The notes under the pieces: generated by a model
What the model was told of the DNA's origin: nothing
What the model saw: only the letters and a program-made list of their open reading frames with translations
The model's database searches: none
In this document: piece after piece, positions 27,464 to 36,822 of the stretch
Layout of the letters: each line of letters starts with the position of its first letter
How positions within the stretch are numbered: position 1 is the stretch's first letter
Origin: Nocardioides anomalus
GTDB lineage: Bacteria; Actinomycetota; Actinomycetes; Propionibacteriales; Nocardioidaceae
Assembly (NCBI RefSeq): GCF_011046535.1
Contig: NZ_CP049257.1
Location: 806,001-870,000, forward strand
Direction: 5' to 3'
DNA: 64,000 bases
Position numbers and translations under genes: made by a program

Positions 27464-28623
27464 GCGACGACTACACCCCGACCCGCGACGACAAGTTCTC
27501 CTTCGGTCTCTGGACCGTCGGCTGGCAGGGCACCGACGTGTTCGGTCCGGCCTCCCGCGACCTCCTCGACCCCGTCGAGGCGACGTACCGGCTGGCCGAG
27601 CTCGGCGCCGCCGCCGTCACCTTCCACGACGACGACCTGCTGCCCGACGAGGCCCAGCGCGAGGCCACCCTCGACCGGTTCCGCACGGCGCTCGACGAGA
27701 CCGGCCTGATCGTCGAGATGGTCACCACCAACACCTTCTCCGACCCGGTCTTCAAGGAGGGCGCGATCACGGCCAACAACCGTGAGGTGCGCCGCTACGC
27801 GCTGGCCAAGGTGCTGCGCAACATCGACCTGGCCGCCTCCCTCGGCGCCAAGACCTTCGTCATGTGGGGCGGTCGCGAGGGCGCCGAGCACGGCGCGAGC
27901 AAGAACGTCGGCGCGGCCATGGACCGCTTCCGCGACGCGCTCGACACGGTGTGCGGCTACGTCCTCGAGCAGGGTTACGACATGCGCTTCGCGCTCGAGC
28001 CCAAGCCCAACGAGCCGCGCGGCGACATCCTGCTACCGAGCATCGGCCACGCCCTCGCCCTCATCTCCGAGCTCGAGCACCCCGAGCTGGTCGGGCTCAA
28101 CCCCGAGGTCGGGCACGAGGAGATGGCCGGGCTCAACTTCGCCCACGGCATCGCCCAGGCGCTCTGGCACGGCAAGCTGTTCCACATCGACCTCAACGGC
28201 CAGCACGGTCCGCGCTTCGACCAGGACCTGCGTTTCGGCGCCGGCAACCTGCGCGGTGCCTTCTGGACCGTCGACGCCATGCTCGGTGCCGGCACCGAGC
28301 GCCGCTACGACGGCTACGTGCACTTCGACTACAAGCCGCCGCGGGCCGAGGCCATGGACGGCGTGTGGGAGTCCGCGCGCGGGTGCATGCGCAACTACCT
28401 GATCCTGCGCGAGCGGGTGCAGGCGTTCCGCGCCGACCCCGACGTCGCCGCCGCGGTCGAGGCGGCCGGCGTCATGGAGCTCGAGCAGCCCACCCTCGCG
28501 CCGGGGGAGTCCCTCCACGACGTGCGCAACGCCTCGTACGACCTCGCGGGCCTGCGCTCCCGGAGCGTGGCCATGGAGGCGCTCGACCAGCTCGCGATGG
28601 AGCACCTGCTCGGCGTCCGCTGA
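27460..28623 (+). CDS. xylA: Xylose isomerase
   Basis: The 387-residue protein matches actinobacterial D-xylose isomerases in length and motifs. [12 protein letters not shown] supplies the active-site His, [10 protein letters not shown] lies in the middle, [14 protein letters not shown] contains metal-binding Glu, and [14 protein letters not shown] and [19 protein letters not shown] supply the remaining metal ligands. [10 protein letters not shown] lies near the C-terminus. It interconverts xylose and xylulose using two divalent metals. It overlaps the MocA gene by four bases. No xylulokinase gene is present in this cluster, which is unusual for a xylose operon. Confidence 0.95.
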   Translation: MSDDYTPTRDDKFSFGLWTVGWQGTDVFGPASRDLLDPVEATYRLAELGAAAVTFHDDDLLPDEAQREATLDRFRTALDETGLIVEMVTTNTFSDPVFKEGAITANNREVRRYALAKVLRNIDLAASLGAKTFVMWGGREGAEHGASKNVGAAMDRFRDALDTVCGYVLEQGYDMRFALEPKPNEPRGDILLPSIGHALALISELEHPELVGLNPEVGHEEMAGLNFAHGIAQALWHGKLFHIDLNGQHGPRFDQDLRFGAGNLRGAFWTVDAMLGAGTERRYDGYVHFDYKPPRAEAMDGVWESARGCMRNYLILRERVQAFRADPDVAAAVEAAGVMELEQPTLAPGESLHDVRNASYDLAGLRSRSVAMEALDQLAMEHLLGVR

Positions 28624-28657
28624 GCTCCCTCTCCGCCATCCCCAGGAAGGACACACC

Positions 28658-29662
28658 ATGCCCCGCCCGATCACCCTGTTCACCGGCCAGTGGGCCGACC
28701 TGCCGTTCGAGGAGGTGGCCAAGCTCGCCTCCGAGTGGGGCTACGACGGCCTCGAGATCGCCTGCTGGGGCGACCACCTCGACCCCTGGCAGTGGGAGGA
28801 CGACGCCTACGTCCAGGGCAAGCTCGACCTGCTCGCGAAGTACGACCTGAAGGTCTTCGCGATCTCCAACCACCTCAAGGGCCAGGCCGTCTGCGACGAC
28901 CCGATCGACGCCCGGCACCAGGCGATCCTGCCCGCGCACGTGTGGGGCGACGGCGACGTCGAGGGCGTGCGCCAGCGCGCGGCGGAGGAGATGAAGCACA
29001 CCGCGCGGATCGCGGCGAAGCTCGGCGTCAAGACCGTCGTCGGCTTCACCGGCTCCTCGATCTGGAAGTACGTCGCGATGTTCCCGCCGGCCACCGCCGA
29101 CCAGGTCGCCGCCGGCTACCAGGACTTCGCCGACCGCTGGAACCCGATCCTCGACGTCTTCGACGAGGTCGGCGTGCGCTTCGCCCACGAGGTGCACCCC
29201 TCCGAGATCGCCTACGACTACTGGACGACGGTGGCGACCATGGAGGCCATCGGCCACCGCGAGGCCTTCGGCCTCAACTGGGACCCCAGCCACTTCGTGT
29301 GGCAGGACCTCGACCCGGTCGGCTTCCTGTGGGACTTCAAGGACCGGATCTACCACGTCGACTGCAAGGACGCGAAGCGTCAGACCGGCAACGGCCGCAA
29401 CGGCCGGCTCGGCTCGCACCTGCCGTGGGCCGACCCCCGCCGCGGCTGGGACTTCGTGTCCACCGGCCACGGCGACGTGCCGTGGGAGCAGTGCTTCCGG
29501 ATGCTCAACACGATCGGCTACGACGGCCCCATCTCGGTGGAGTGGGAGGACGCCGGCATGGACCGCCTCCTCGGCGCCCCCGAGGCCCTGGAGTTCGTCC
29601 GCCGCCTCGCCTTCGACGCCCCCGAGGCCGCCTTCGACGCGGCGTTCGCCACCGACAACTGA
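28658..29662 (+). CDS. Sugar phosphate isomerase/epimerase (AP endonuclease 2-like TIM barrel)
   Basis: The 334-residue protein has the TIM-barrel sugar-epimerase pattern: [30 protein letters not shown], then [17 protein letters not shown] (metal Glu/His). [13 protein letters not shown] and [11 protein letters not shown] lie in the middle, and [12 protein letters not shown] near the end carries the last Glu. Relatives act on inosose, keto-sugars or hydroxypyruvate-like substrates, often beside Gfo/Idh/MocA dehydrogenases as here. AAGGA precedes ATG 28658. It is the last gene of the sugar operon and is followed by a long inverted repeat. Confidence 0.85.
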   Translation: MPRPITLFTGQWADLPFEEVAKLASEWGYDGLEIACWGDHLDPWQWEDDAYVQGKLDLLAKYDLKVFAISNHLKGQAVCDDPIDARHQAILPAHVWGDGDVEGVRQRAAEEMKHTARIAAKLGVKTVVGFTGSSIWKYVAMFPPATADQVAAGYQDFADRWNPILDVFDEVGVRFAHEVHPSEIAYDYWTTVATMEAIGHREAFGLNWDPSHFVWQDLDPVGFLWDFKDRIYHVDCKDAKRQTGNGRNGRLGSHLPWADPRRGWDFVSTGHGDVPWEQCFRMLNTIGYDGPISVEWEDAGMDRLLGAPEALEFVRRLAFDAPEAAFDAAFATDN

Positions 29663-29673
29663 GCACCGCCGCC

Positions 29674-29751
29674 CGCTTGTAACGCTCAGTTACGGGAACT
29701 GCCGACCCCTTCGAACGGGTCGGCAGTTCCCGTAACTGAGCGTTACAAGCG
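29674..29751. repeat. 35-bp perfect inverted repeat with nested GTAAC-N5-GTTAC palindromes
   Basis: Positions 29674-29708 and 29717-29751 are perfect reverse complements around an eight-base loop (CTTCGAAC). Each arm contains its own inverted repeat GTAAC-GCTCA-GTTAC (left) or its complement (right), so a cloverleaf is possible. It lies 11 bases after the sugar operon stop, so at minimum it should act as a very strong terminator. The AT-richer sequence and the perfect arms are unlike a usual terminator in this genome and suggest a small mobile or repeated element. Confidence 0.85.
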
Positions 29752-29778
29752 CGCGGGGCGGGGTGCGACGATGACCGC

Positions 29779-31071
29779 GTGAGCCTCGAGGACGCCGTCG
29801 TCGCCGCCCGGCGGCGCTACGCCGACCGGCACCCGCTGAGCGCCGCCCGCCACGCGCGGGCGGCGCGGTGGCTGCCGGGCGGCAACACCCGCTCGATCCT
29901 GCACGTCGAGCCGTTCCCCGTCGCGTTCGAGCGCGGGGAGGGGCCCTACCTGTGGTCGGTCGACGGCCACCAGTACGCCGACTTCCTGGGCGAGTTCACC
30001 GCCGGGCTCTACGGGCACTCCGAGAAGGTCGTGCTCGACGCGGTCCGCGACGCGCTGGACCGCGGCCTGTCCTTCGGCGGCGTCAACGACCTGGAGCCGC
30101 GGCTGGCCGAGCTGGTGTGCGCGCGGTTCCCGAGCGTGGAGCTGGTGCGCTTCACCAACTCCGGCACCGAGGCCAACCTGATGGCGCTGGCGCTCGCCGT
30201 GGCCACGACCGGTCGGCCGGAGGTGCTGGTCTTCCGCGGCGGCTACCACGGCGGCGTGCTCACCTTCGGCCAGGAGCCGAGCCCGGTCACCGTGCCGCAC
30301 GCGTGGGTGCTGGCCGACTACGACGACGTCGACGGCACCCGTGCGCTGGTCCGCGCGCACGCCGGCACGCTCGCCGCCGTCCTCGTCGAGCCGATGCTCG
30401 GGGCCGGCGGCTGCGTGCCGGCCAGCCAGGCGTTCCTGGAGATGCTGCGCGAGGAGACGGCCGCCGCGGGCGCGGTGCTGGTCTTCGACGAGGTGATGAC
30501 CTCGCGGCTCTCTCCTGGCGGGCTCCAGCAGGCCACGGGCGTCACGCCGGACCTCACGACGCTGGGCAAGTACCTCGGCGGCGGGCTCACCTTCGGTGCC
30601 TTCGGCGGGCGCGCCGACCTGATGGCCGCCTTCGACCCCACCCGGCCCGACGCCCTCTTCCACGCCGGCACCTTCAACAACAACGTGCTCACCCTGGCTG
30701 CCGGCATCGCCGGCCTCGAGCACGTCCTGGACGACGCCACGCTGGCCGACGTCAACGAGCGCGGGGACCGGCTGCGCGCCGCCCTCGACGACGTGGCCCG
30801 CCCGGCCGGCCTGCACGTCACCGGCCGCGGGTCGATGATGACGATCCACGCCGGCCTCCCGCCGTACGCCGTGGCGCAGCCGCCGACGCCGGCCGGGGCG
30901 CTGGCCCAGGAGCTGGTCTTCCTCGGCCTGGTCGAGCGCGGCTACTGGCTGGCGCGTCGCGGGATGGTGACGGTGAGCCTGCCGATCGCCGACACCCTGT
31001 GCGACGGCCTGGTCGCGGCGTTCGCCGACGTGGTGCGCACCTACGACGGCGAGCTGTCCGAGCTGCGCTGA
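29779..31071 (+). CDS. Class III aminotransferase (glutamate-1-semialdehyde aminomutase-like)
   Basis: The 430-residue PLP enzyme has LPGGNTRSILHVEPFP near the N-terminus and VRFTNSGTEANLMALALA (phosphate-binding loop). FRGGYHGGVLTF, VLVEPMLGAGG and VLVFDEVMTSRLSPGG (Asp to the PLP nitrogen) follow, then the Schiff-base lysine in TTLGKYLGGGL. The fold is that of HemL-like aminomutases. The acceptor is unknown, and haem genes are absent nearby, so it is probably a catabolic amine or amino-acid transaminase. The 3' end overlaps the convergent AraC gene by 31 bases. GTG 29779 is preceded by no strong ribosome binding site. Confidence 0.85.
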   Translation: MSLEDAVVAARRRYADRHPLSAARHARAARWLPGGNTRSILHVEPFPVAFERGEGPYLWSVDGHQYADFLGEFTAGLYGHSEKVVLDAVRDALDRGLSFGGVNDLEPRLAELVCARFPSVELVRFTNSGTEANLMALALAVATTGRPEVLVFRGGYHGGVLTFGQEPSPVTVPHAWVLADYDDVDGTRALVRAHAGTLAAVLVEPMLGAGGCVPASQAFLEMLREETAAAGAVLVFDEVMTSRLSPGGLQQATGVTPDLTTLGKYLGGGLTFGAFGGRADLMAAFDPTRPDALFHAGTFNNNVLTLAAGIAGLEHVLDDATLADVNERGDRLRAALDDVARPAGLHVTGRGSMMTIHAGLPPYAVAQPPTPAGALAQELVFLGLVERGYWLARRGMVTVSLPIADTLCDGLVAAFADVVRTYDGELSELR

Positions 31072-32030
31072 CCGGTGACCACGCTCAGGGTGTGCGCGGG
31101 GTTCTCGCCGAACTCGGCGCGGTAGTAGCTGGCGAAGCGGCCCAGGTTGAAGAACCCCCACCGCCCGGCCACCCCCGCGACCGTGGTCGCGGGGTCCGCC
31201 GCGAGCAGCTCGGCCCGGGCGTGGTGCAGGCGGACCTTGCGCAGGTAGGACATCGGCGTCGTGCCGAGCTGGCGCCGGAAGCCGTACTGCAACGCCCGCG
31301 GCGTCACGTGCGCCGCCTCCGCGATGTCGGCCACGGTGATGTCGGTGTGCGCCGACGTCTCGATGTAGGCCACCGCCCGCACCACGGCGCCTGATCCGGA
31401 GTCCATGCTGTCGCGGGCGAGCTGCGCCTGGGAGGGGTCGCCCCAGGTGTCGTTGGCGAAGACCGCGAGCGCGGTGTGCGCAGCCAGCTGCGTCAACGAC
31501 GAGAGGGCGAGCTGCTGGCGCAGCACCTCGGGGTGGGCGGCGGCGGTCCGGGCCACGAAATCGGCCAGGCTGGTCCACGGGGCCGAGGAGGCGGGCGCCG
31601 GCACCAGGGTGGCGAAGCGCACGGTGCCGTCACTGTCGGCGTCGCTGCGGTCCCGCACGGCCTGCCGCAGCGCCGCCTCGTCCAGGCTCACCACGCGCTC
31701 GTGGACCACCGGACCGCTGCGCACCGACCACTCCTCGCCGGGCTGGGCGAGCCCCAGCACCACGCCCGGCGCCACGCGGTCGGTGCCCTCGCGGCGGGTC
31801 ACGTCGGCCCACCCCCGGCGGCCCTCGACGATCTTGAGGAAGCCGGTCGGCAGCGCGGTCCCCGCCAGTCCGACGTGGTGCTCCACCTCGTCGACGACGA
31901 GGGTGCCGAGGTCCTCGCGCACGAGGTGCACGGGTCCGGGCTCGGTCGTCACCTGCACGTCCACGCCGAATGCCTGCTGCATCAGCGCCCAGGTCTCCTG
32001 GGCGTCGGTCGTCTCGAACTCGGCGCGCAT
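31041..32030 (-). CDS. AraC-family transcriptional regulator
   Basis: The 329-residue protein has an AraC-binding-like N-terminal domain (about 1-200). The C-terminal double helix-turn-helix contains ITVADIAEAAHVTPRALQYGFRRQLGTTPMSYLRKVRLHHAR, followed by VAGRWGFFNLGRFASYYRAEFGENP near residues 225-315. I chose ATG 32030; four more residues are possible from 32042. It is convergent with the aminotransferase and overlaps its last codons, so the two probably affect each other's transcription. The inducer is unknown. Confidence 0.85.
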   Translation of the reverse strand: MRAEFETTDAQETWALMQQAFGVDVQVTTEPGPVHLVREDLGTLVVDEVEHHVGLAGTALPTGFLKIVEGRRGWADVTRREGTDRVAPGVVLGLAQPGEEWSVRSGPVVHERVVSLDEAALRQAVRDRSDADSDGTVRFATLVPAPASSAPWTSLADFVARTAAAHPEVLRQQLALSSLTQLAAHTALAVFANDTWGDPSQAQLARDSMDSGSGAVVRAVAYIETSAHTDITVADIAEAAHVTPRALQYGFRRQLGTTPMSYLRKVRLHHARAELLAADPATTVAGVAGRWGFFNLGRFASYYRAEFGENPAHTLSVVTGQRSSDSSPS

Positions 32031-32347
32031 CCCCCACCCCACGTCCGGTCGTTCCTGGCATCGTGACAGCGAGCCGACCCGGCGGAACCACCCGGAAGAG
32101 TGGTTCGCACAACGTCCCGCAAGACTTCGCTGCAGGGACAGACCGCGCCGGTGACAGCAGTCACACTGAAGATGCCCCTAGGGGGATGGGCACATCGTCC
32201 CGGGGGTCCGACGGAACTGCTCCAGCTCGCGGTGGAAGGGTGCCCCCCGGCCTTCCACCGTGCTCACGGGGACCACGTCCGTCGGGGGCCGGCACGCGGC
32301 TCCGGGTCATCCGACCCGGTGGGTCACCGCGGGTCGGCCCGTGCTCG
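32031..32347. other. Intergenic region upstream of the AraC gene
   Basis: No credible coding sequence was found in 32031-32347. It contains a near-palindrome ATGCCCCTAGGGGGAT (32172-32187) that resembles the element at 12983-12998. An inverted CGGAACCACC-like stretch close to the AraC start may be its promoter region. Nothing else stands out. Confidence 0.4.
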
Positions 32348-32644
32348 TCACCCGGTCGCGTCGTCGACCGCGGGCACCGGCCCGCAGGTCGGCTCGGGAC
32401 CGACCGGAAGGTTGCCGAAGGCCTCCACGCGCGTCTGCGTGGGGGCTTGCGGTGCCTCCAGCCCCTTCATCGGCGGGAAGGGCTGCAGGCGCAGGTCGCC
32501 GTCCCGGTCGCTCCAGACGAGCGCCATCACCTCGCGCCCGCGGTCGTCGAGGAGCCAGACCTCGCGACGGTGCAGCCCGCAGCGCAGGCACGCGTCGTCC
32601 ATCCACCGGTGCAGACCGGCTCGGATGCGTTGACGCCGGGCCAC
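32348..32644 (-). CDS. Small CxxC hypothetical protein
   Basis: GTG 32644 yields 98 residues beginning VARRQRIRAGLHRWMDDACLRCGL. This part contains one Cys-x-x-Cys pair and Trp/His residues near the N-terminus. VWLLDDRGREVMALVWSDRDGDLRLQPF follows as alternating beta-strand-like sequence, then a Pro-rich tail. I do not recognise a family. The reading is supported by the protein-like composition and by a minus-oriented PHO box about 80 bases upstream. No clear ribosome binding site is visible, so a different start or non-coding status remains possible. Confidence 0.5.
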   Translation of the reverse strand: MARRQRIRAGLHRWMDDACLRCGLHRREVWLLDDRGREVMALVWSDRDGDLRLQPFPPMKGLEAPQAPTQTRVEAFGNLPVGPEPTCGPVPAVDDATG

Positions 32645-32721
32645 GCGGGAACCGTAGGGAGGCCGGGCGAACGCCGGGCGTACGCACCGCGACGTGCAGG
32701 GAGACCCCGCCCCCACCGGTG

Positions 32722-32739
32722 CGTGAACCCTCGGTGAAC
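32722..32739 (-). promoter_or_regulatory. PHO box (PhoP-type operator), minus orientation
   Basis: On the minus strand this reads GTTCACCGAGGGTTCACG, two GTTCAC units with an 11-base repeat period, as in actinobacterial PHO boxes. It points toward the small CxxC gene and lies about 190 bases before pstC. Confidence 0.7.
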
Positions 32740-32815
32740 GACCCCCGGGCCGGTGGCCCGTTCGGGCCACCCGCACCACCATCCCGGTAGCCCGTTGGCA
32801 CTCCGGGCGAGACCT

Positions 32816-32833
32816 GTTCCCGTCGCGTTCACC
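32816..32833 (+). promoter_or_regulatory. PHO box upstream of pstC
   Basis: GTTCCCGTCGCGTTCACC contains two GTTC-C-C units 11 bases apart in the plus orientation, 98 bases before the pstC start. It is expected to bind PhoP under phosphate limitation. Confidence 0.7.
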
Positions 32834-32930
32834 TGTCGCCTCCGATCCGTTCCGAGCGGCTCTCAACACTGCGGCCGTCCGGTGTGGCCGGACCACGCAC
32901 GCCCGATCTCGGCCCGACCTGGAAGCGACT

Positions 32931-33947
32931 GTGACCTCGATCCCGACGCACGACCCTGCCCTGGCTGAGGTCGACGTCCGTCCCCGGCGCATCTCCCGGG
33001 CCTCGACCGGCGCGGACGCCGTCTTCGCCCTCGGCGCGCGCACCATCGGTGCCTCGGTCCTGGTGATCACCGGCGGCGTCGGCCTGTTCCTGGGCTACCA
33101 GGCCTACCCGACGCTGAAGCGCTACGGGTGGAGCTTCTTCACCGAGACCCAGTGGCAGCCGGACCAGGACGTCATCGGCATCGCCGCGGTGCTCTGCGGC
33201 ACGGTGTCGGTCGCGCTCGTGGCGATGTTCTTCGCCTTCCCGCTGGCCCTCACCACGGCCCTCTACATCAGCGAGTACGCGCCGGCGCGGCTCAAGCCGA
33301 CGCTGGTCGCGCTCATCGACCTGATGGCGGCCGTCCCGTCGATCGTCTACGGCCTGTGGGGCTTCTTCCTGATCATGCCGCACGCCGCGGAGCTCGCCCT
33401 GTGGCTCCAGCAGCACCTCGGCTGGATCCCGGTCTTCGCGGTCGAGGACACCGACCCCGATGCCGCCATCTGGGACGCCACGCGCTACACCGCCAGCGCG
33501 TTCTGCGCCGGCATCGCGGTGTCGATGATGGTCATGCCGATGGCCTGCGCGGTCATGCGGCAGGTCTTCTCCCAGACCCCGCCCGGGGAGAAGGAGGCGG
33601 CCCTCGCGCTGGGCGCCACGAGGTGGGGGATGATCACCTCGGTCGTGCTGCCCTTCGGTCGCGGCGGCATCATCGGCGGCACCATGCTCGGCCTCGGCCG
33701 GGCCCTGGGCGAGACCATCGCGGTCGTCCTCATCGTCTCGCCGGCCTTCGAGATCAAGCCGCGCATCCTCGAGGTGGGCACCACGACGGTCAGCTCGCTG
33801 ATCGCCGGCCGCTTCGGCGAGGCCAGCACGTCGCAGCTCTCCGCCCTGCTCGCCGCCGGCTTCGTGCTGTTCCTCATCACCCTGGTCGTCAACACGGTCG
33901 CGGCCGTCGTGGTCAACCGCAGCCGCTCCGGAGCGGGGGTCGACTGA
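32931..33947 (+). CDS. pstC: Phosphate ABC transporter permease PstC
   Basis: The 338-residue membrane protein has a short charged N-terminus and six hydrophobic helices. Landmarks are LALTTALYISEYAPARLKPTL, LIDLMAAVPSIVYGLWGFF (PstC signature) and the EAA-like coupling loop EKEAALALGATRWGMITSVVLP. GRALGETIAVVLI follows, the AxGETxA motif shared by PstC and PstA. It begins with GTG 32931 downstream of PHO boxes. Its stop overlaps the pstA start (TGATG). It forms the inner-membrane channel with PstA. Confidence 0.95.
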   Translation: MTSIPTHDPALAEVDVRPRRISRASTGADAVFALGARTIGASVLVITGGVGLFLGYQAYPTLKRYGWSFFTETQWQPDQDVIGIAAVLCGTVSVALVAMFFAFPLALTTALYISEYAPARLKPTLVALIDLMAAVPSIVYGLWGFFLIMPHAAELALWLQQHLGWIPVFAVEDTDPDAAIWDATRYTASAFCAGIAVSMMVMPMACAVMRQVFSQTPPGEKEAALALGATRWGMITSVVLPFGRGGIIGGTMLGLGRALGETIAVVLIVSPAFEIKPRILEVGTTTVSSLIAGRFGEASTSQLSALLAAGFVLFLITLVVNTVAAVVVNRSRSGAGVD

Positions 33948-35152
33948 TGACGCTCACGCACGGATCGGCCCAGCCGCCCACCTACGACGTCGCCGCTCCG
34001 CCGGCGACCGTCCTCCCGTCGTACGACGAGGACGCGCCGCCCCCGGTGCCGCGCTTCGGCCTGGGCCGGCCCAGCCCGGACGAGCGGTTCGCGCGCGGCG
34101 GCTCCTGGGTCGCCGCGCTCGGCCTGGCCTGGCTCATCACCCAGCGGCTGCTGCCGCTCGGCGGGCTGCCGTGGTTCCTCCTCACCTGGTTCGTGCTCGG
34201 CCTGGTCGTCACCGCGGTCACCGCCTCGATGAGCGGGGGCATGGTCGAGGTCAAGGACCGGGTGGCCGCCTCCGTCATCACCGGTGCCGCGCTGGTCGTC
34301 GGTGCGGCCGTGGTCAGCACGGTCGTGTTCGTCACGGCGCGGGGCTGGAAGCCGCTGCTGCACGTGAACTTCTGGACCGACGACATGAGCGGCGTCGGCC
34401 CCAAGGACGGCTTCGAGAACGGCGGCGTCCTCCACGCGATCACCGGCTCGGCCATCGAGCTCGGCATCGCGCTGCTCATCACGCTGCCCCTGGGCATCGG
34501 CACCGCGGTGTTCATGACCGAGATCGGCGGGAAGTTCGCGCGCATCGTGCGCACGGTCGTGGAGGCGATGACCGCGCTGCCCTCGATCGTGGCCGGCCTG
34601 TTCATCTACACCGTCTTCATCATCGCGCTGGGCTACCCGCGCTCGGGGCTCGCGGCCGCGCTCGCGATCTCGGTGATGATCCTGCCGATCATCGCCCGCG
34701 CCTCCGACGTGGTGCTCCGGGTCGTCCCCGGTGGTCTGCGGGAGGCCAGCCTGGCCCTCGGCGCGAGCCGCTGGCGGACGGTGTGGCACGTCGTCCTGCC
34801 CACCGCCCGTCCCGGCCTGGCCACCGCGGTCATCCTCGGCGTGGCCCGCGGGGTGGGAGAAACCAGCCCGGTGCTGCTCACCTCCGGCGCCGCGGCGTTC
34901 CTCGTGACCAACCCGACCGACGGCGTCATGAACTCGCTGCCGCTGTTCATCTACTCCAACGTCCGCAGCGGCGAGCCCGTGGCCATCGAGCGCGCCTTCG
35001 CCGCCGCCACCGCGCTGCTGTTCCTGGTGCTGGTGCTCTTCACCATCGCCCGCCTGCTGGCCCGGCCCCGCCGCAGCGGGCGCCGCAGACCGGCGCTCCG
35101 CCGACCCGCGCTCCGCCGACCCGCGACCGACACCGTGAAGGACCCCTCGTGA
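33947..35152 (+). CDS. pstA: Phosphate ABC transporter permease PstA
   Basis: The 401-residue protein begins with a ~45-residue Pro/Ala-rich cytoplasmic extension and two extra hydrophobic helices (about 50-115) before the standard six-helix core. Core landmarks are GGKFARIVRTVVEAMTALPSIVAGLFIYTVF, LREASLALGASRWRTVWHVVLP (coupling loop) and GVARGVGETSPVLLTSG. It is longer than typical PstA (~290-300) because of the N-terminal extension. It overlaps pstC and the pstS gene by one and four bases, so the three are translationally coupled. Confidence 0.94.
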   Translation: MTLTHGSAQPPTYDVAAPPATVLPSYDEDAPPPVPRFGLGRPSPDERFARGGSWVAALGLAWLITQRLLPLGGLPWFLLTWFVLGLVVTAVTASMSGGMVEVKDRVAASVITGAALVVGAAVVSTVVFVTARGWKPLLHVNFWTDDMSGVGPKDGFENGGVLHAITGSAIELGIALLITLPLGIGTAVFMTEIGGKFARIVRTVVEAMTALPSIVAGLFIYTVFIIALGYPRSGLAAALAISVMILPIIARASDVVLRVVPGGLREASLALGASRWRTVWHVVLPTARPGLATAVILGVARGVGETSPVLLTSGAAAFLVTNPTDGVMNSLPLFIYSNVRSGEPVAIERAFAAATALLFLVLVLFTIARLLARPRRSGRRRPALRRPALRRPATDTVKDPS

Positions 35153-36822
35153 ACCGCGTCCGTGCCCTGCTCGTGCTCCTGGCCGGTGCGGCCTGCCTGC
35201 TGTCGCTGCCCGGCGTCGCGGCGGCCGACCACGCCGCGCCCCTCGCGCCACGCACGACGTACGCCCAGATCGAGGGGACCGGCTCGACCTGGTCGGAGCT
35301 GATCGTCCAGCAGTGGATCGCCGATGTCGACGCCAACGGCATGAAGGTCGTCTACACCGGCGGTGGCTCGTCCAAGGGCCGCAAGGACTTCTCGCAGAGC
35401 AGCACCGACTTCGCGATCTCCGAGATCCCCTACCAGGGCACCGACGAGCAGGGCAACGCCGACACCAGCAACGGTCGCGAGTTCGCCTACCTGCCGATCG
35501 TGGCCGGGGGCACCGCGTTCACCTACCAGCTCAAGATCGGCGGCCAGCTGGTCCGCAACCTGCGGCTGTCCGGCGACACCATCGCCAAGATCTTCACCAA
35601 CCAGATCACCGACTGGAGCGACCCGGCGATCACCAAGGACAACAACGGCCGGGCCTTCCCCAAGCTCCCGATCACGCCGGTCGTCCGCTCCGACGGCTCG
35701 GGCACCACCGCGCAGTTCACGCTGTGGATGGACAAGCAGTACCCCGACATCTGGCGCCCGTTCTACGGCAAGTCCGGCCTCACGTCGTACTACCCGCGCA
35801 AGGGCCGGGCCATCGGCCAGGCCGGCTCGGACCAGGTGATGAACACGATCTCCGGGTTCGCCGGCAACGGGACCATCGGCTACGTCGAGTACTCCTACCC
35901 GCTCAACAAGGACTACCCGGTCGTCAAGGTCCTCAACAAGGCGGGCTACTACGTCGAGCCGACGCAGTACAACACCGCGGTCGCGCTGACCAAGGCCCAG
36001 ATCAACCAGGACCCGAGCAGCCAGCTCTACCTGACCCAGATCCTCGACAACGTCTACACGAACCCGGACCCGCGGGCCTACCCGATCAGCTCCTACAGCT
36101 ACATGATCATCCCGACCGGGGCGAGCGACACCCGCATGACCACGGCCAAGCGGCAGACGCTCGCCGACTTCATGTACTACTCGCTGTGCGCGGGCCAGAC
36201 CAAGGCCGGGCCCTACGGCTACTCTCCGCTGCCGCTCAACCTCGTGCAGGCCGGCTTCGACCAGCTGGCCAAGCTCAAGGCCGCGGACCCGCTGGTCGAC
36301 ATCACCAACCGCGACGTGAAGTCGTGCAACAACCCGACCTTCGACGGCAAGAACCTGTCGAAGAACAAGCTCGCCCAGATCGCACCGCAGCCGGCCGAGT
36401 GCGACAAGGACGGCGCCGGACCCTGCGGCACCGACACCGGCACCAACGAGCCGTCCACCGACGACCCGGCGTCGCCCACCGCCTCGCAGTCCAGCGCGCC
36501 CGACCAGACGGGCGGCGCCGCACCACCACCCGTCGCCGCGCCCACCGACACCGGGCCGGTCGTCGACCCCGACACCGGCGAGGTCTCCACGCCCGCCCCC
36601 GTCGACGCCGGCACCGGCGCCGACCAGGGCACGACGACCACCACCAGCACCGGCCAGCAGGCCGCCGACTTCCCCCAGCCCACCGAGCTGCAGTCCTCCC
36701 GGCCGGCCGACGACAAGACCTTCGGCTGGGTGGCCGTGCTCCTGCTGTGCGGCATCATCCTGCTGCCCGGCCTGATGCTCTCGAGCTTCCGCAAGCGTCC
36801 GCTGCGGCGAGGTGCTCGATGA
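35149..36822 (+). CDS. pstS: Membrane-anchored phosphate-binding protein PstS with C-terminal transmembrane anchor
   Basis: The 557 residues start with a signal peptide (1-25). A PstS fold follows: YAQIEGTGSTWSELIVQQW, VVYTGGGSSKGRKDFSQSSTDF and TPVVRSDGSGTTAQFT are the phosphate-contact loops. After about residue 430 comes a Thr/Ser/Pro/Asp-rich spacer (~90 residues), then one membrane helix (FGWVAVLLLCGIILLPGLML) and a basic tail. Normal PstS is a lipoprotein of ~370 residues; this one has no lipobox and is held by the C-terminal helix. No LPxTG-like sorting motif precedes the helix. The stop overlaps the next gene (ATGA). Confidence 0.9.
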   Translation: MNRVRALLVLLAGAACLLSLPGVAAADHAAPLAPRTTYAQIEGTGSTWSELIVQQWIADVDANGMKVVYTGGGSSKGRKDFSQSSTDFAISEIPYQGTDEQGNADTSNGREFAYLPIVAGGTAFTYQLKIGGQLVRNLRLSGDTIAKIFTNQITDWSDPAITKDNNGRAFPKLPITPVVRSDGSGTTAQFTLWMDKQYPDIWRPFYGKSGLTSYYPRKGRAIGQAGSDQVMNTISGFAGNGTIGYVEYSYPLNKDYPVVKVLNKAGYYVEPTQYNTAVALTKAQINQDPSSQLYLTQILDNVYTNPDPRAYPISSYSYMIIPTGASDTRMTTAKRQTLADFMYYSLCAGQTKAGPYGYSPLPLNLVQAGFDQLAKLKAADPLVDITNRDVKSCNNPTFDGKNLSKNKLAQIAPQPAECDKDGAGPCGTDTGTNEPSTDDPASPTASQSSAPDQTGGAAPPPVAAPTDTGPVVDPDTGEVSTPAPVDAGTGADQGTTTTTSTGQQAADFPQPTELQSSRPADDKTFGWVAVLLLCGIILLPGLMLSSFRKRPLRRGAR

